DNA from: Limnohabitans radicicola
Lineage (GTDB): Bacteria; Pseudomonadota; Gammaproteobacteria; Burkholderiales; Burkholderiaceae_C
DNA: 64,000 nucleotides
Direction of reading: 5' to 3'
Assembly (NCBI RefSeq): GCF_014837235.1
Contig: NZ_JACYFT010000004.1
Coordinates: 136,883-200,882 of the forward strand
The notes beneath the pieces were generated by a model. It did not search any database and had not been told where the DNA came from. It saw nothing but the letters and a program-made list of their open reading frames with translations. Made by a program: the position numbers and the translations under genes. This document shows positions 18,771-26,377 of the stretch, one piece after another (the stretch's first letter is position 1; every line of letters starts with the position of its first letter).

Positions 18771-19967
18771 ATGACCGATTCCACAACATCCCGCCGCCAG
18801 ATGCTGGCCCAGGGCGCTGCCCTGTTGGGCGCCACTTCCACCGGTTTGCTGCTGCCCCAGCACGTGCTGGCGCAAAGCGGCAAGATCCGCGTGGGCTTCA
18901 TGCTGCCCTACACCGGCACCTTCGCCCAGTTGGGCGTGGCGATTGAAAACGGTGTGCGCATGGCCATCAACGAGCAAGGCGGCAAGCTTGGCGGTCGCGA
19001 GATCGAGTGGTTCAAGGTCGACGACGAATCGGAACCCTCCAAAGCCATCGAGAACGCCAACAAACTGGTGCAGCGCGACAAGGTCGACGTCATCATCGGC
19101 ACCGTGCACTCGGGCGTGCAAATGGGCATCCACAAAGTGGCCCGCGACAGCGGCGTGATCAGTCTGATCCCCAACGCGGGCGTGCACATCGCCACCCGCG
19201 CCCAGTGCGCGCCCAACGTCTTCCGCACCAGCTTCTCCAACAGCCAGCCCACCATGGCGCTGGGCGAAGCCATGGTCAAGCGTGGCCACAAGAAAGCCGT
19301 CTGGATCACCTGGAAATACGCCGCGGGCGACGAAGCCTACGAAGGCTTCAAGGAGAGCTACACCAAGGCCGGTGGCACCATCATCAAGGAACTGGGCCTG
19401 CCCTTCCCCAACGTCGAGTTCCAGGCCCTGCTGACCGAAATCGCTGCACTCAAGCCCGACGCTGTGGCCTGCTTCTTTGCGGGTGGTGGTGCAGCCAAAT
19501 TCCTCAAAGACTACGCGGCAGCGGGCCTCAAGGGCAAGATCCCCTTGTACGGCTCGGGCTTCCTGACCGAAGGCGTGCTCGACGCTGCGGGTCCTGCAGC
19601 CGATGGCGTGCTCACCACCCTGCACTACGGTGACGGCATCGAGACCAAACGCAACAATGAGTTCCGCCTGAACTACGCCAAGACCTTCAAGATGCAGCCC
19701 GATGTGTACGCTGTGCAAGGGTATGACACCGGTTTGCTGCTGGTGCAAGGTGCCAACGCCGTCAAAGGCGATGTGGGCCAAAAGGCCGCCATGATCAAGG
19801 CCATGGAAACAGCCGTGATCGACAGCCCGCGCGGCAAGTGGACCATGAGCAAGGCCCACAACCCGGTGCAGGACATCTATCTGCGCGAAGTGTCCAACAA
19901 GGAAAACAAGGTGATTGGTGTGGCCGCCAAGGCCCTGGCCGACTCGGGCGCTGGCTGCCGCATGTGA
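18771..19967 (+). CDS. Branched-chain amino-acid-type ABC transporter, substrate-binding protein
   Basis: This 398-residue periplasmic binding protein of the LivJ/LivK type (type I fold) captures substrate for the permease and ATPase encoded next. The N-terminus TTSRRQMLAQGAALLGATSTGLLLPQHVLAQ is a signal sequence with a twin-arginine motif, so export through Tat is plausible; cleavage likely falls after HVLA or VLAQ. Mature sequence features include GKIRVGFMLPYTGTFAQLGVAIENGVRMAINEQGGKLGGREI and DVIIGTVHSGV. The ATG at 18771 is preceded by AGGAGACAAACC; the ATG at 18747 is less well placed. The ligand could be an amino acid, amide or aromatic acid; this family is broad. Confidence 0.93.
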   Translation: MTDSTTSRRQMLAQGAALLGATSTGLLLPQHVLAQSGKIRVGFMLPYTGTFAQLGVAIENGVRMAINEQGGKLGGREIEWFKVDDESEPSKAIENANKLVQRDKVDVIIGTVHSGVQMGIHKVARDSGVISLIPNAGVHIATRAQCAPNVFRTSFSNSQPTMALGEAMVKRGHKKAVWITWKYAAGDEAYEGFKESYTKAGGTIIKELGLPFPNVEFQALLTEIAALKPDAVACFFAGGGAAKFLKDYAAAGLKGKIPLYGSGFLTEGVLDAAGPAADGVLTTLHYGDGIETKRNNEFRLNYAKTFKMQPDVYAVQGYDTGLLLVQGANAVKGDVGQKAAMIKAMETAVIDSPRGKWTMSKAHNPVQDIYLREVSNKENKVIGVAAKALADSGAGCRM

Positions 19968-19974
19968 ACCCGGC

Positions 19975-20037
19975 GGGCCACCCGCCGCGAGGCGGTGGCC
20001 CATGCGCCCCATGAACGGCGGACTTGGTTCCGCCGTT
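19975..20037 (+). promoter_or_regulatory. Tandem intercistronic hairpins between the binding-protein and permease genes
   Basis: Starting 8 bases after the binding-protein stop are two stable inverted repeats. The first is GGGCCACC(C)GCC / GGCGGTGGCCC with loop GCGA (19975-20001, one bulge). The second is AACGGCGGA / TCCGCCGTT with a 6-base loop and a short T run (20014-20039). Such structures commonly protect or attenuate transcripts so that the binding protein is made in excess over the membrane subunits. That role is inferred from position. Confidence 0.6.
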
Positions 20038-20093
20038 TTCACACCTGCCGCACAGGCCTTTTCTGTTTTGAACCCACTGCAAAGCCAACACCG

Positions 20094-20957
20094 ATGGACT
20101 TCGTGAATTTTCTGATCCAGCTGCTCAACAGCGTGCAGTACGGGCTGCTGCTGTTCATGCTGGCGGCTGGCCTGACGCTGATCTTCGGCATCATGGGCGT
20201 GGTCAACCTGGCCCACGGCAGTTTCTACATGCTGGGGGCCTACTTGGCCTGGTCGCTGGCCGGGCAGCTGGGCAGCTTCACGCTGGCCATTGTGGTGGGC
20301 ACGGCCTTGTCGGTGGCGTTCGGACTGGCACTGGAGAAACTGCTGTTTCGCCATTTCTACCACCGCGACCACCTCGACCAGGTGCTGCTGACATTCGGTC
20401 TGATTTATGTCTTTGAAGAGCTGCGCTCCATGCTCTGGGGCGACGATGTGCACGGCGTGCAGATCCCCGAAGCCCTGTCGGCGTCCATCGCATTGACCGA
20501 CACGCTGTCTTACCCGGTCTACCGCCTGTTCATGTCGGGCGTGTGCCTGGTGCTGGCCCTGGGCTTGTACCTCTTGATTTCCAAAACCCGTCTGGGCATG
20601 AAGATCCGCGCAGGGGCCTTCAACCACGAGATGACCGAAGCCCTGGGGGTGAACATCAGCCTGATCCATGCCGTGGTGTTCGCGCTGGGTGTGGGGCTGG
20701 CGTCCATTGCCGGCATGATCGCGGCGCCCATTTCCAGCGTCTACCCCAACATGGGCTCGCAGGTGCTGATCATGTGCTTTGTGGTCGTGGTCATTGGCGG
20801 CATCGGCTCGGTGCGCGGCGCTTTGATCGCGGCGCTGCTGGTGGGCCTGGTGGACACTTTTGGCAAGGTCCTGTTGCCCCAGGTGGCAGGCATGCTGGTT
20901 TACGTGCTCATGGCGGCCGTGCTTTTGTACAAGCCCGAAGGCCTTTTCAAACAGTGA
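20094..20957 (+). CDS. Branched-chain amino-acid ABC transporter permease (LivH type)
   Basis: This 287-residue inner-membrane protein has about eight hydrophobic segments and the LivH hallmarks: FMLAAGLTLIFGIMGVVNLAHGSFYMLGAYLAW, RAGAFNHEMTEALGVNISLIHAVVFALGVGLASIAGMIAAP and VVIGGIGSVRGALIAALLVGLVDTFGK. It forms half of the translocation channel with the LivM-type protein that follows 19 bases downstream. The start at MDFVNFLIQ is the family-typical N-terminus, although its Shine-Dalgarno is weak. Confidence 0.93.
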   Translation: MDFVNFLIQLLNSVQYGLLLFMLAAGLTLIFGIMGVVNLAHGSFYMLGAYLAWSLAGQLGSFTLAIVVGTALSVAFGLALEKLLFRHFYHRDHLDQVLLTFGLIYVFEELRSMLWGDDVHGVQIPEALSASIALTDTLSYPVYRLFMSGVCLVLALGLYLLISKTRLGMKIRAGAFNHEMTEALGVNISLIHAVVFALGVGLASIAGMIAAPISSVYPNMGSQVLIMCFVVVVIGGIGSVRGALIAALLVGLVDTFGKVLLPQVAGMLVYVLMAAVLLYKPEGLFKQ

Positions 20958-20976
20958 GCATCCGGGCAAACACACC

Positions 20977-21975
20977 ATGAGCACACCGCAAACACACATC
21001 GAAAAGCTGCCTCGCAGCATCCAGCTGGTGCTGGTGCTGGGCTTGGCGGCACTGCTGGCCTTCCCCTTCGTGGGCAGCAACTTCTACATCGACATGGTCA
21101 ACCGCATGATGATCCTGGCCATCTTCGCGATGAGCCTCGATCTGCTGCAAGGCGTGACCGGCCTGGTCTCGCTGGGCCATGCGGCCTACTTCGGCATTGC
21201 CGGGTACGCGCTGGCCTTCCTCACGCCGCAGGGTGAGCCCGTCAGCCTGTACAGCAGCTTGCCCATCGCCGTGGGGGCCTCGGCCCTGGCGGCGCTGGTG
21301 ATCGGCTTTTTGGTGGTGCGCACGCACGGCATCTACTTCATCATGGTGACGATGGCGTTTGCCCAGATGGTCTTCTTCCTGTTCTTTGACAACAAGGCGC
21401 TGGGCGGCTCGGACGGCATCTTCTTGAACTTCAAGCCCGATGCGGTGCTGATCGATCTGGAAAACAAGCAGGTCTTCTACTTCTTCACCCTCGCTTGCCT
21501 GGTGGGTGTGTACGCCTTCTTGCGCCGCCTGCTGTGGAGCCCCTTCGGGCGTGCGCTGTCGGGCATCCGCGTCAACGAGCACCGCATGCGCGCCTTGGGC
21601 TTTGGCACTTTCAGCCACAAGCTGGCCGCCTTCACGCTGGCCGGGGCGCTGGCTGGGCTGGCCGGCTACCTGTGGGCTGCGCAAAGCGGCTTTGTGAACC
21701 CCGAACTGATGGGCTTTCACATGAGCGCCCACGCCATCATGATGGTCATCTTGGGCGGTATGGGCAACTTTGCAGGCGCCATCGTGGGTGCATTCACCTT
21801 CGAGGTCTTGCTGCACGTCTTCAAGGACTTGCCCACCGTGGGCGAGTTCAACCTGGGCAAGCACTGGCAAATGTGGATGGGCCTGTTCATCGTGGCCCTG
21901 ATCGTGTTTGCGCCCAAAGGCATTCTGGGTCTCATCAACAGGGCCTTTGCAGGCAAGGAGTCGGGCCATGAGTGA
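20977..21975 (+). CDS. Branched-chain amino-acid ABC transporter permease (LivM type)
   Basis: This 332-residue membrane protein contains the LivM signatures: MMILAIFAMSLDLLQGVTGLVSLGHAAYFGIAGYALAFLT, VVRTHGIYFIMVTMAFAQMVFFLFF, SPFGRALSGIRVNEHRMRALGFGTFSHKLAAFTLAGALAGLAGYLWA and ILGGMGNFAGAIVGAFTFEVL. It pairs with the LivH-type permease. Its end overlaps the start of the ATPase gene by 8 bases (ATGAGTGA), indicating translational coupling. Confidence 0.93.
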   Translation: MSTPQTHIEKLPRSIQLVLVLGLAALLAFPFVGSNFYIDMVNRMMILAIFAMSLDLLQGVTGLVSLGHAAYFGIAGYALAFLTPQGEPVSLYSSLPIAVGASALAALVIGFLVVRTHGIYFIMVTMAFAQMVFFLFFDNKALGGSDGIFLNFKPDAVLIDLENKQVFYFFTLACLVGVYAFLRRLLWSPFGRALSGIRVNEHRMRALGFGTFSHKLAAFTLAGALAGLAGYLWAAQSGFVNPELMGFHMSAHAIMMVILGGMGNFAGAIVGAFTFEVLLHVFKDLPTVGEFNLGKHWQMWMGLFIVALIVFAPKGILGLINRAFAGKESGHE

Positions 21976-22747
21976 ACGCCAAGCCCTGCTGTCGGCACGC
22001 CAACTGACCAAACGCTTTGGTGGCTTGGCGGCGGTGCATGAAGTGAACGTCGATTTGTGGCCAGGATGTATCCATGCCGTGATCGGGCCCAACGGCGCAG
22101 GCAAGTCCACGCTGACCAACCTGCTCTCGGGCGACTTGCCACCGACCAGCGGCACCATCACGCTGAACGGCCAAGACATCGCCGGCTGGACGCCCGAGAA
22201 GATCTCGCGCCACCGCCTGGGCCGCAGCTACCAGAAGACCAACATCTTCCGCACCTTCACCGTGTGGGACAACGTGCGCCTGGCCGCGCAGTCGCGTGTG
22301 CAGCCCTCACCCTTCAACCCCTTGGGCTGGCTGAGCCAAGCCGCCCGCATGCAGGTGGTGAACGAGCGCGCAGAGCGCGCCATCGAACTGGCGGGCCTGC
22401 AAAACCGCCGCCACACCATCGCGGGCGCAGCCAGCCACGGCGAGCAGCGCCAGCTCGAAATCGCGATGACGCTGGCCACCGAGCCCGTCGTGCTGCTGCT
22501 GGACGAGCCGCTGGCCGGCATGGGCGTGATGGAGGCCGAAAGCATGGTGCAGCTCTTGCTGCGCCTGAAAAAAGACCACGCCATGATGCTGGTCGAGCAC
22601 GACATCGACGCCATCTTCACCCTGGCCGACCACCTCACGGTGATGGTCAACGGCCAGGTGATCGCCAGCGACAAGCCCGAGGTGGTGCGTGCCGACCGGG
22701 GCGTACAAGCCGCCTACCTGGGTGAAGATGTGGGCGAGGAACACTGA
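21968..22747 (+). CDS. Branched-chain amino-acid ABC transporter ATP-binding protein (LivG type)
   Basis: This 259-residue ATPase has Walker A GPNGAGKST, Q-loop YQKTNIFRTFTVWDNV, Walker B VVLLLDEPLAGMG and the H-loop in MMLVEHDID. The usual LSxGxQ signature is replaced by AASHGEQRQLEIAMTLA, as in many LivG proteins. It energises transport together with LivF. The ATG overlaps the preceding permease stop. Confidence 0.93.
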   Translation: MSERQALLSARQLTKRFGGLAAVHEVNVDLWPGCIHAVIGPNGAGKSTLTNLLSGDLPPTSGTITLNGQDIAGWTPEKISRHRLGRSYQKTNIFRTFTVWDNVRLAAQSRVQPSPFNPLGWLSQAARMQVVNERAERAIELAGLQNRRHTIAGAASHGEQRQLEIAMTLATEPVVLLLDEPLAGMGVMEAESMVQLLLRLKKDHAMMLVEHDIDAIFTLADHLTVMVNGQVIASDKPEVVRADRGVQAAYLGEDVGEEH

Positions 22748-22748
22748 C

Positions 22749-23462
22749 ATGAGCGAACTGTTGATCCAGGCCCAAGGCATCCAGACCTATTACGGTGCGA
22801 GCCACATCCTGCGCGGCATCGACTTCCAGGTGGCACGGGGGGAAACCATTGGCCTCATGGGCCGCAACGGCATGGGCAAAAGCACGCTGCTCAAGTCCAT
22901 CATGGGCATCGTGCCGCCGCAAAGCGGCACCGTGCAAATCAAAAGCCAGACCATGAATGGCCGCCCCACCTACGAAGTGGCGCAACTGGGCATCGCCTAT
23001 GTGCCCGAAGGGCGCGGGATCTTTGGCAACCTGAGCGTGGTCGAGAACCTGGAGATGGCGGCCCGCCCGGGTACCCGTGGCCAGCGCGACTGGACTTATG
23101 AGCGCGTGTTGGAGACCTTTCCGCGCCTGCAAGAGCGGCTGAACCACGGCGGCCAGCAGCTCTCAGGCGGTGAGCAGCAAATGCTGACCATTGGCCGTGC
23201 GCTCATGACGAACCCCGATGTGCTGATCCTTGACGAAGCGACCGAAGGCCTGGCTCCGCTGATCGCCCGCGAGATCTGGCGCATCTGCAGCGTCATCAAG
23301 CAAAGCGGCATCAGCGCCATCATCGTCGACAAGAACTGGAAGCACGTCACCCAGATCACCGACCGCAACGTCATCCTGGTCAAGGGCGAGGTGGTGTTTG
23401 AAGGCTCCTCACAGGCCCTGCACGACGACCCCAGCGTGCTGGAGCAGCACCTGGGGGTCTGA
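22749..23462 (+). CDS. Branched-chain amino-acid ABC transporter ATP-binding protein (LivF type)
   Basis: This 237-residue ATPase has Walker A GRNGMGKST, the LivF-specific YVPEGRGIFGNLSVVENLEMA, signature LSGGEQQMLTIGRAL and Walker B DVLILDEATEGLAP. The usual H-loop histidine is not obvious, since the segment reads IIVDKNWKHV rather than ...EQN/EH; this may be a family variant. It is the last gene of the five-gene operon, starting one base after the LivG stop. A short GC hairpin (23463-23480) follows the stop, without a T-run. Confidence 0.92.
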   Translation: MSELLIQAQGIQTYYGASHILRGIDFQVARGETIGLMGRNGMGKSTLLKSIMGIVPPQSGTVQIKSQTMNGRPTYEVAQLGIAYVPEGRGIFGNLSVVENLEMAARPGTRGQRDWTYERVLETFPRLQERLNHGGQQLSGGEQQMLTIGRALMTNPDVLILDEATEGLAPLIAREIWRICSVIKQSGISAIIVDKNWKHVTQITDRNVILVKGEVVFEGSSQALHDDPSVLEQHLGV

Positions 23463-23479
23463 AGCGCCTGGTGTGGCGC

Positions 23480-24244
23480 TCAGAGCGCCAATGTCTGCAA
23501 CTGCGGGTCGTCCAGAAAGCCGTCGGCCCGCAAGGTGATCACCAGCGTATCACGCCAAGCGGCTGCATCAGACAGCGGCTGGATGGGTGTGGTCTCGTGG
23601 ATCACCCGGTGGTCGTTGAGCAATAGCAAAGACCAAGGCTCGCTCAAAGTGAAGCGTTGGCCGCGTGGGCTGTCGATGTCGAACACCCGCGTCTCGCCAC
23701 CCTTGATCCCGTGGCGGCCAATCAGGAACACCGCCACCCAATCCACACCATCGCGGTGCGCACCTTCGGGCGTGGGGCGGCCAATGCCGTCGGTGGTGTC
23801 GATGCGGAACTGGTGCGCTTCGGTGAACCAGGTCGCGCCGCCCTGCGCCTGGCTGGCCACCGACCCCAACCATTGCAGCAAAGCCTGCCAGGCGGGCTGC
23901 GCCAGCACCTCGGCCTGCATGGGGTCGAACCAGCGCTGCATGCCGCCATGCAGGGCGTTGTACGACACAGGCTGCCAATGCGCCCGGTGCGGCATGGTCT
24001 CCACCCCGTCTGCACGCACCTTGAGGCTGGCATGGCGGCGGCGACGGTAACGGCCACCGTCTTTCAAGTACTGGTCAGGGGGCAAACCGTTCCAGCTGGG
24101 CTCCAGTGCCTGCAAGGCGTGCAGAGACACCCCAGCCAGAGCGCAGACGCTGCTGGCGTCCAGCACCGCAAACCCTTGCCGCTGCAGGTCAGCCAGCAAG
24201 TGGTCGGAAGAGGTCAAAGGAGGCAACAGGTCTTGCTGGGGCAT
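23480..24244 (-). CDS. 2-oxoglutarate/Fe(II)-dependent dioxygenase family protein (amino-acid hydroxylase-like)
   Basis: This 254-residue protein fits the 2OG-Fe dioxygenase family that includes the Bacillus L-isoleucine 4-hydroxylase (DUF2257/2OG-Fe_Oxy_2). The iron site is visible as EGAHRDGVDWVAVFLIGR (His-x-Asp) and the distal His in NDHRVIHETTPI. The YNALHGGMQRWFDPM segment and GGETRVFD are also family-like. It probably hydroxylates a free amino acid or a small derivative, using 2-oxoglutarate and oxygen. It ends the minus-strand operon, 68 bases after the MesD-like gene, and converges with the liv-type transporter. The substrate is inferred only at class level. Confidence 0.8.
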   Translation of the reverse strand: MPQQDLLPPLTSSDHLLADLQRQGFAVLDASSVCALAGVSLHALQALEPSWNGLPPDQYLKDGGRYRRRRHASLKVRADGVETMPHRAHWQPVSYNALHGGMQRWFDPMQAEVLAQPAWQALLQWLGSVASQAQGGATWFTEAHQFRIDTTDGIGRPTPEGAHRDGVDWVAVFLIGRHGIKGGETRVFDIDSPRGQRFTLSEPWSLLLLNDHRVIHETTPIQPLSDAAAWRDTLVITLRADGFLDDPQLQTLAL

Positions 24245-24312
24245 GGAGCAGCTCTTGAAACAGGCAAAGGCGCAAGCATAGCGCCTTGCTGCCCCATGCG
24301 GTCTGTGCCAGA

Positions 24313-25332
24313 TCAGGCGTAACGCTGGCTGGCCAGCTTGGCGCCTTCGGCCAGCGCCTTGAGCTTGGCCTCGGCCACGGCGCGGCTCATCGGGGCCAGG
24401 CCACAGTTGGTGCAGGCGATCAGGTGCTGCTTGGGCACGAACTGCAAGGCACGGCCAATGGTCTCTGCGATTTCCTCGGGCGTTTCGATGGCCGGGTTGG
24501 CCACATCGATCACGCCCACCATCACGTCCTTGCCTTCGAGCAGCTTCATCAGCTCCATCGGCACATGCGAGTGCATGCACTCCAGGCTGACCTGCTGGAT
24601 GCTGCTTTTGGCGAGGGCCGGGAACACCTTTTCGTACTGACGCCATTCGTGGCCGAGCGTTTCTTTCCACTTGTTGTTGGCTTCGATGCCGTAGCCGTAG
24701 CAAATGTGGACGGCTGTGGTGCAGGTCAGGCCCCGGGCAGCCACCTCCAGCGCCTTGACGCCCCAATCGGCGGCTTCGTCCATGTAGACGTTGAAAGCCG
24801 GTTCGTCGAACTGGATGATGTCCACACCATCGGCCTGCAGCGCCAGGGCTTCCTGGTTGAGCAACTCGGCAAAGGCCATGGCCATCTTGACCTTGTCGCC
24901 ATAAAAGCGGTCGGCCACCGTGTCCACGATCGTCATCGGGCCGGGCAAGGTGAATTTGAGTTTCTTTTTCGTGTGGGCACGGGCCAACTGGGCCTCGAAG
25001 GCGTGCACCCGGCCCTTGAGGCGCAGCGGCGCGATGACTTGCGGCACCTGCGCGTCGTAGCGGTTGTTGCGGATGCCCATGGTGACCTTGTTCACGAAGT
25101 CGATGCCATCGACCTGCTCGACAAAGCCGTGCACGAAGTGCTGGCGCGCCTGCTCGCCATCGCCGATCACGTCCAGCCCCGCGTCTTCCTGCGCCTTGAT
25201 CCAGAGCAATGTGGCATCGGCCTTGGCCTGCTGCAGCTCGGGGCCTTGGGTGGTCCACTGGGGCCAGAGTTTTTCGGTCTCGGCCAGCCAGGCGGGTTTG
25301 GGCAAGCTGCCAGCGATCGCGGTGGTGAACAT
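24313..25332 (-). CDS. Folate-independent core methionine synthase, MesD-like (MetE C-terminal-domain family)
   Basis: This 339-residue protein corresponds only to the catalytic C-terminal half of cobalamin-independent MetE. Features include AGSLPKPAWLAE at the N-terminus, FTLPGPMTIVDTVADRFYG, DGVDIIQFDEPAFNVYMDEAADWGVKALE, TAVHICYGYG, QVSLECMHSHV and CTNCGLAPM (zinc-ligand region). The pattern, including HICYGYGIEANNKWKETLGHEWRQYE, matches the bacterial MesD group as I remember it. These make methionine from homocysteine with an unidentified methyl donor, need oxygen and depend on MesX (DUF1852). No MesX is encoded next to it. The start follows AGGATTTTTGAC. Assignment to MesD rather than a generic MetE-like methyltransferase is from memory of the family. 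Confidence 0.78.
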   Translation of the reverse strand: MFTTAIAGSLPKPAWLAETEKLWPQWTTQGPELQQAKADATLLWIKAQEDAGLDVIGDGEQARQHFVHGFVEQVDGIDFVNKVTMGIRNNRYDAQVPQVIAPLRLKGRVHAFEAQLARAHTKKKLKFTLPGPMTIVDTVADRFYGDKVKMAMAFAELLNQEALALQADGVDIIQFDEPAFNVYMDEAADWGVKALEVAARGLTCTTAVHICYGYGIEANNKWKETLGHEWRQYEKVFPALAKSSIQQVSLECMHSHVPMELMKLLEGKDVMVGVIDVANPAIETPEEIAETIGRALQFVPKQHLIACTNCGLAPMSRAVAEAKLKALAEGAKLASQRYA

Positions 25333-25357
25333 GTCAAAAATCCTAGGGGTTTGAAAA

Positions 25358-26377
25358 TCAAAGCGGAGAGTTTGCCGTCAATGCAAATTCTCGGGCGAGC
25401 AGCTCATAAGAACGCATTTGGGCTGCAGGGTCATGTGTCCAGGTGATCACCACCAGTTCATCGACCTCCAGCCGCGCCGCCAGTTGGCGCAGCTTGCGCC
25501 CCACGCTGGCGGGCGAGCCGATCAAGGCCGAGTCACGCAGCCGATCGAGTGCGAACTGCTCGGCCGGGCTGTAATCACGCGCCGCTTCTTCGGGCGGCAA
25601 GAGCGGTCCGATGCGGCCCAGGTTGCGGTCCATCTTCCAGCGGGCACGGCTTTCAAACAGGCGCAGGGCCTCTTCGTCGGTGTCAGCAGCCAAGGCCCAC
25701 AGGCACACGGTGGCGGCTGGCTTTTGCAAAGCGGCACTGGGCCGGAAGGTTTCGCGGTAAATCTGCAGCGCTTCGTCAGCGCCTTGCCCGTCGGTGATGA
25801 AGTAGGCAAACGCATAGGGCAAGCCCAGATGCGCGGCCAGCTGGGCACCGTAGTCCGAGCTGCCCAGCATCCACACCGTGGGCGCCGTGCCCGACTGCGG
25901 GTAGGCGTACACGTTATGCCCGGGGTGACTGGGGGGCAGGTTCTGCCCGTTCACCCAGGCCTGCAGCTCCATGACCTGCTGCGGAAAGCGCTCAGAAGCG
26001 TTGCGGTCCGGGTTCAACAATTGGGCGGTGCGTCCATCGCTGCCCGGCGCACGGCCCACACCCAAATCAATCCGCCCAGGCGCCAGCGCGTCGAGCACGC
26101 GAAACTGTTCAGCCACCTTGAGCGCCGAATAATGCGGGAGCATGACGCCCGCACTGCCCAAGCGGATGCGCTGGGTGCGGGCCGCGATGGCCGCCATCAA
26201 GACCTCCGGGGCTGTCCCCACGATGCTGGGGTGGCTGTGGTGCTCACTCACCCAAAATCGGTGGTAGCCCCAGGCCTCGGCCTGTTGGGCCAGCGCCAAA
26301 GTCTGTCGGATCGTCTCGTCCTGCCCGCGCCCGTAAGCAGCAGCGGACTGGTCGAGAATGGAAAGCTTCAGAGTCAT
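25358..26377 (-). CDS. LLM class flavin-dependent oxidoreductase
   Basis: This 339-residue protein is a bacterial-luciferase-like monooxygenase of the single-chain MsnO8/YhbW type. Signatures are KLSILDQSA, WVSEHHSHPSIVGTAPEVLMAAIAART, RLGSAGVMLPHYSALKVAEQFRVLDALAPGRIDLGVGRAPG and WMLGSSDYGAQLAAHLGLPYAFA. It should use reduced flavin and oxygen; the substrate is unknown. The ATG at 26377 overlaps the acyl-CoA ligase stop (ATGA), so the two are translationally coupled. The MesD-like gene starts 25 bases after its stop. Confidence 0.88.
   Translation of the reverse strand: MTLKLSILDQSAAAYGRGQDETIRQTLALAQQAEAWGYHRFWVSEHHSHPSIVGTAPEVLMAAIAARTQRIRLGSAGVMLPHYSALKVAEQFRVLDALAPGRIDLGVGRAPGSDGRTAQLLNPDRNASERFPQQVMELQAWVNGQNLPPSHPGHNVYAYPQSGTAPTVWMLGSSDYGAQLAAHLGLPYAFAYFITDGQGADEALQIYRETFRPSAALQKPAATVCLWALAADTDEEALRLFESRARWKMDRNLGRIGPLLPPEEAARDYSPAEQFALDRLRDSALIGSPASVGRKLRQLAARLEVDELVVITWTHDPAAQMRSYELLAREFALTANSPL

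Noticed and set aside
18705..21080. A 791-residue open frame on the minus strand opposite the liv-type binding protein and permease
   Set aside because: It is a shadow: the plus strand encodes clear family motifs throughout, while this frame is His/Gln/Val-rich low-information sequence typical of antisense reading in GC-rich genes.
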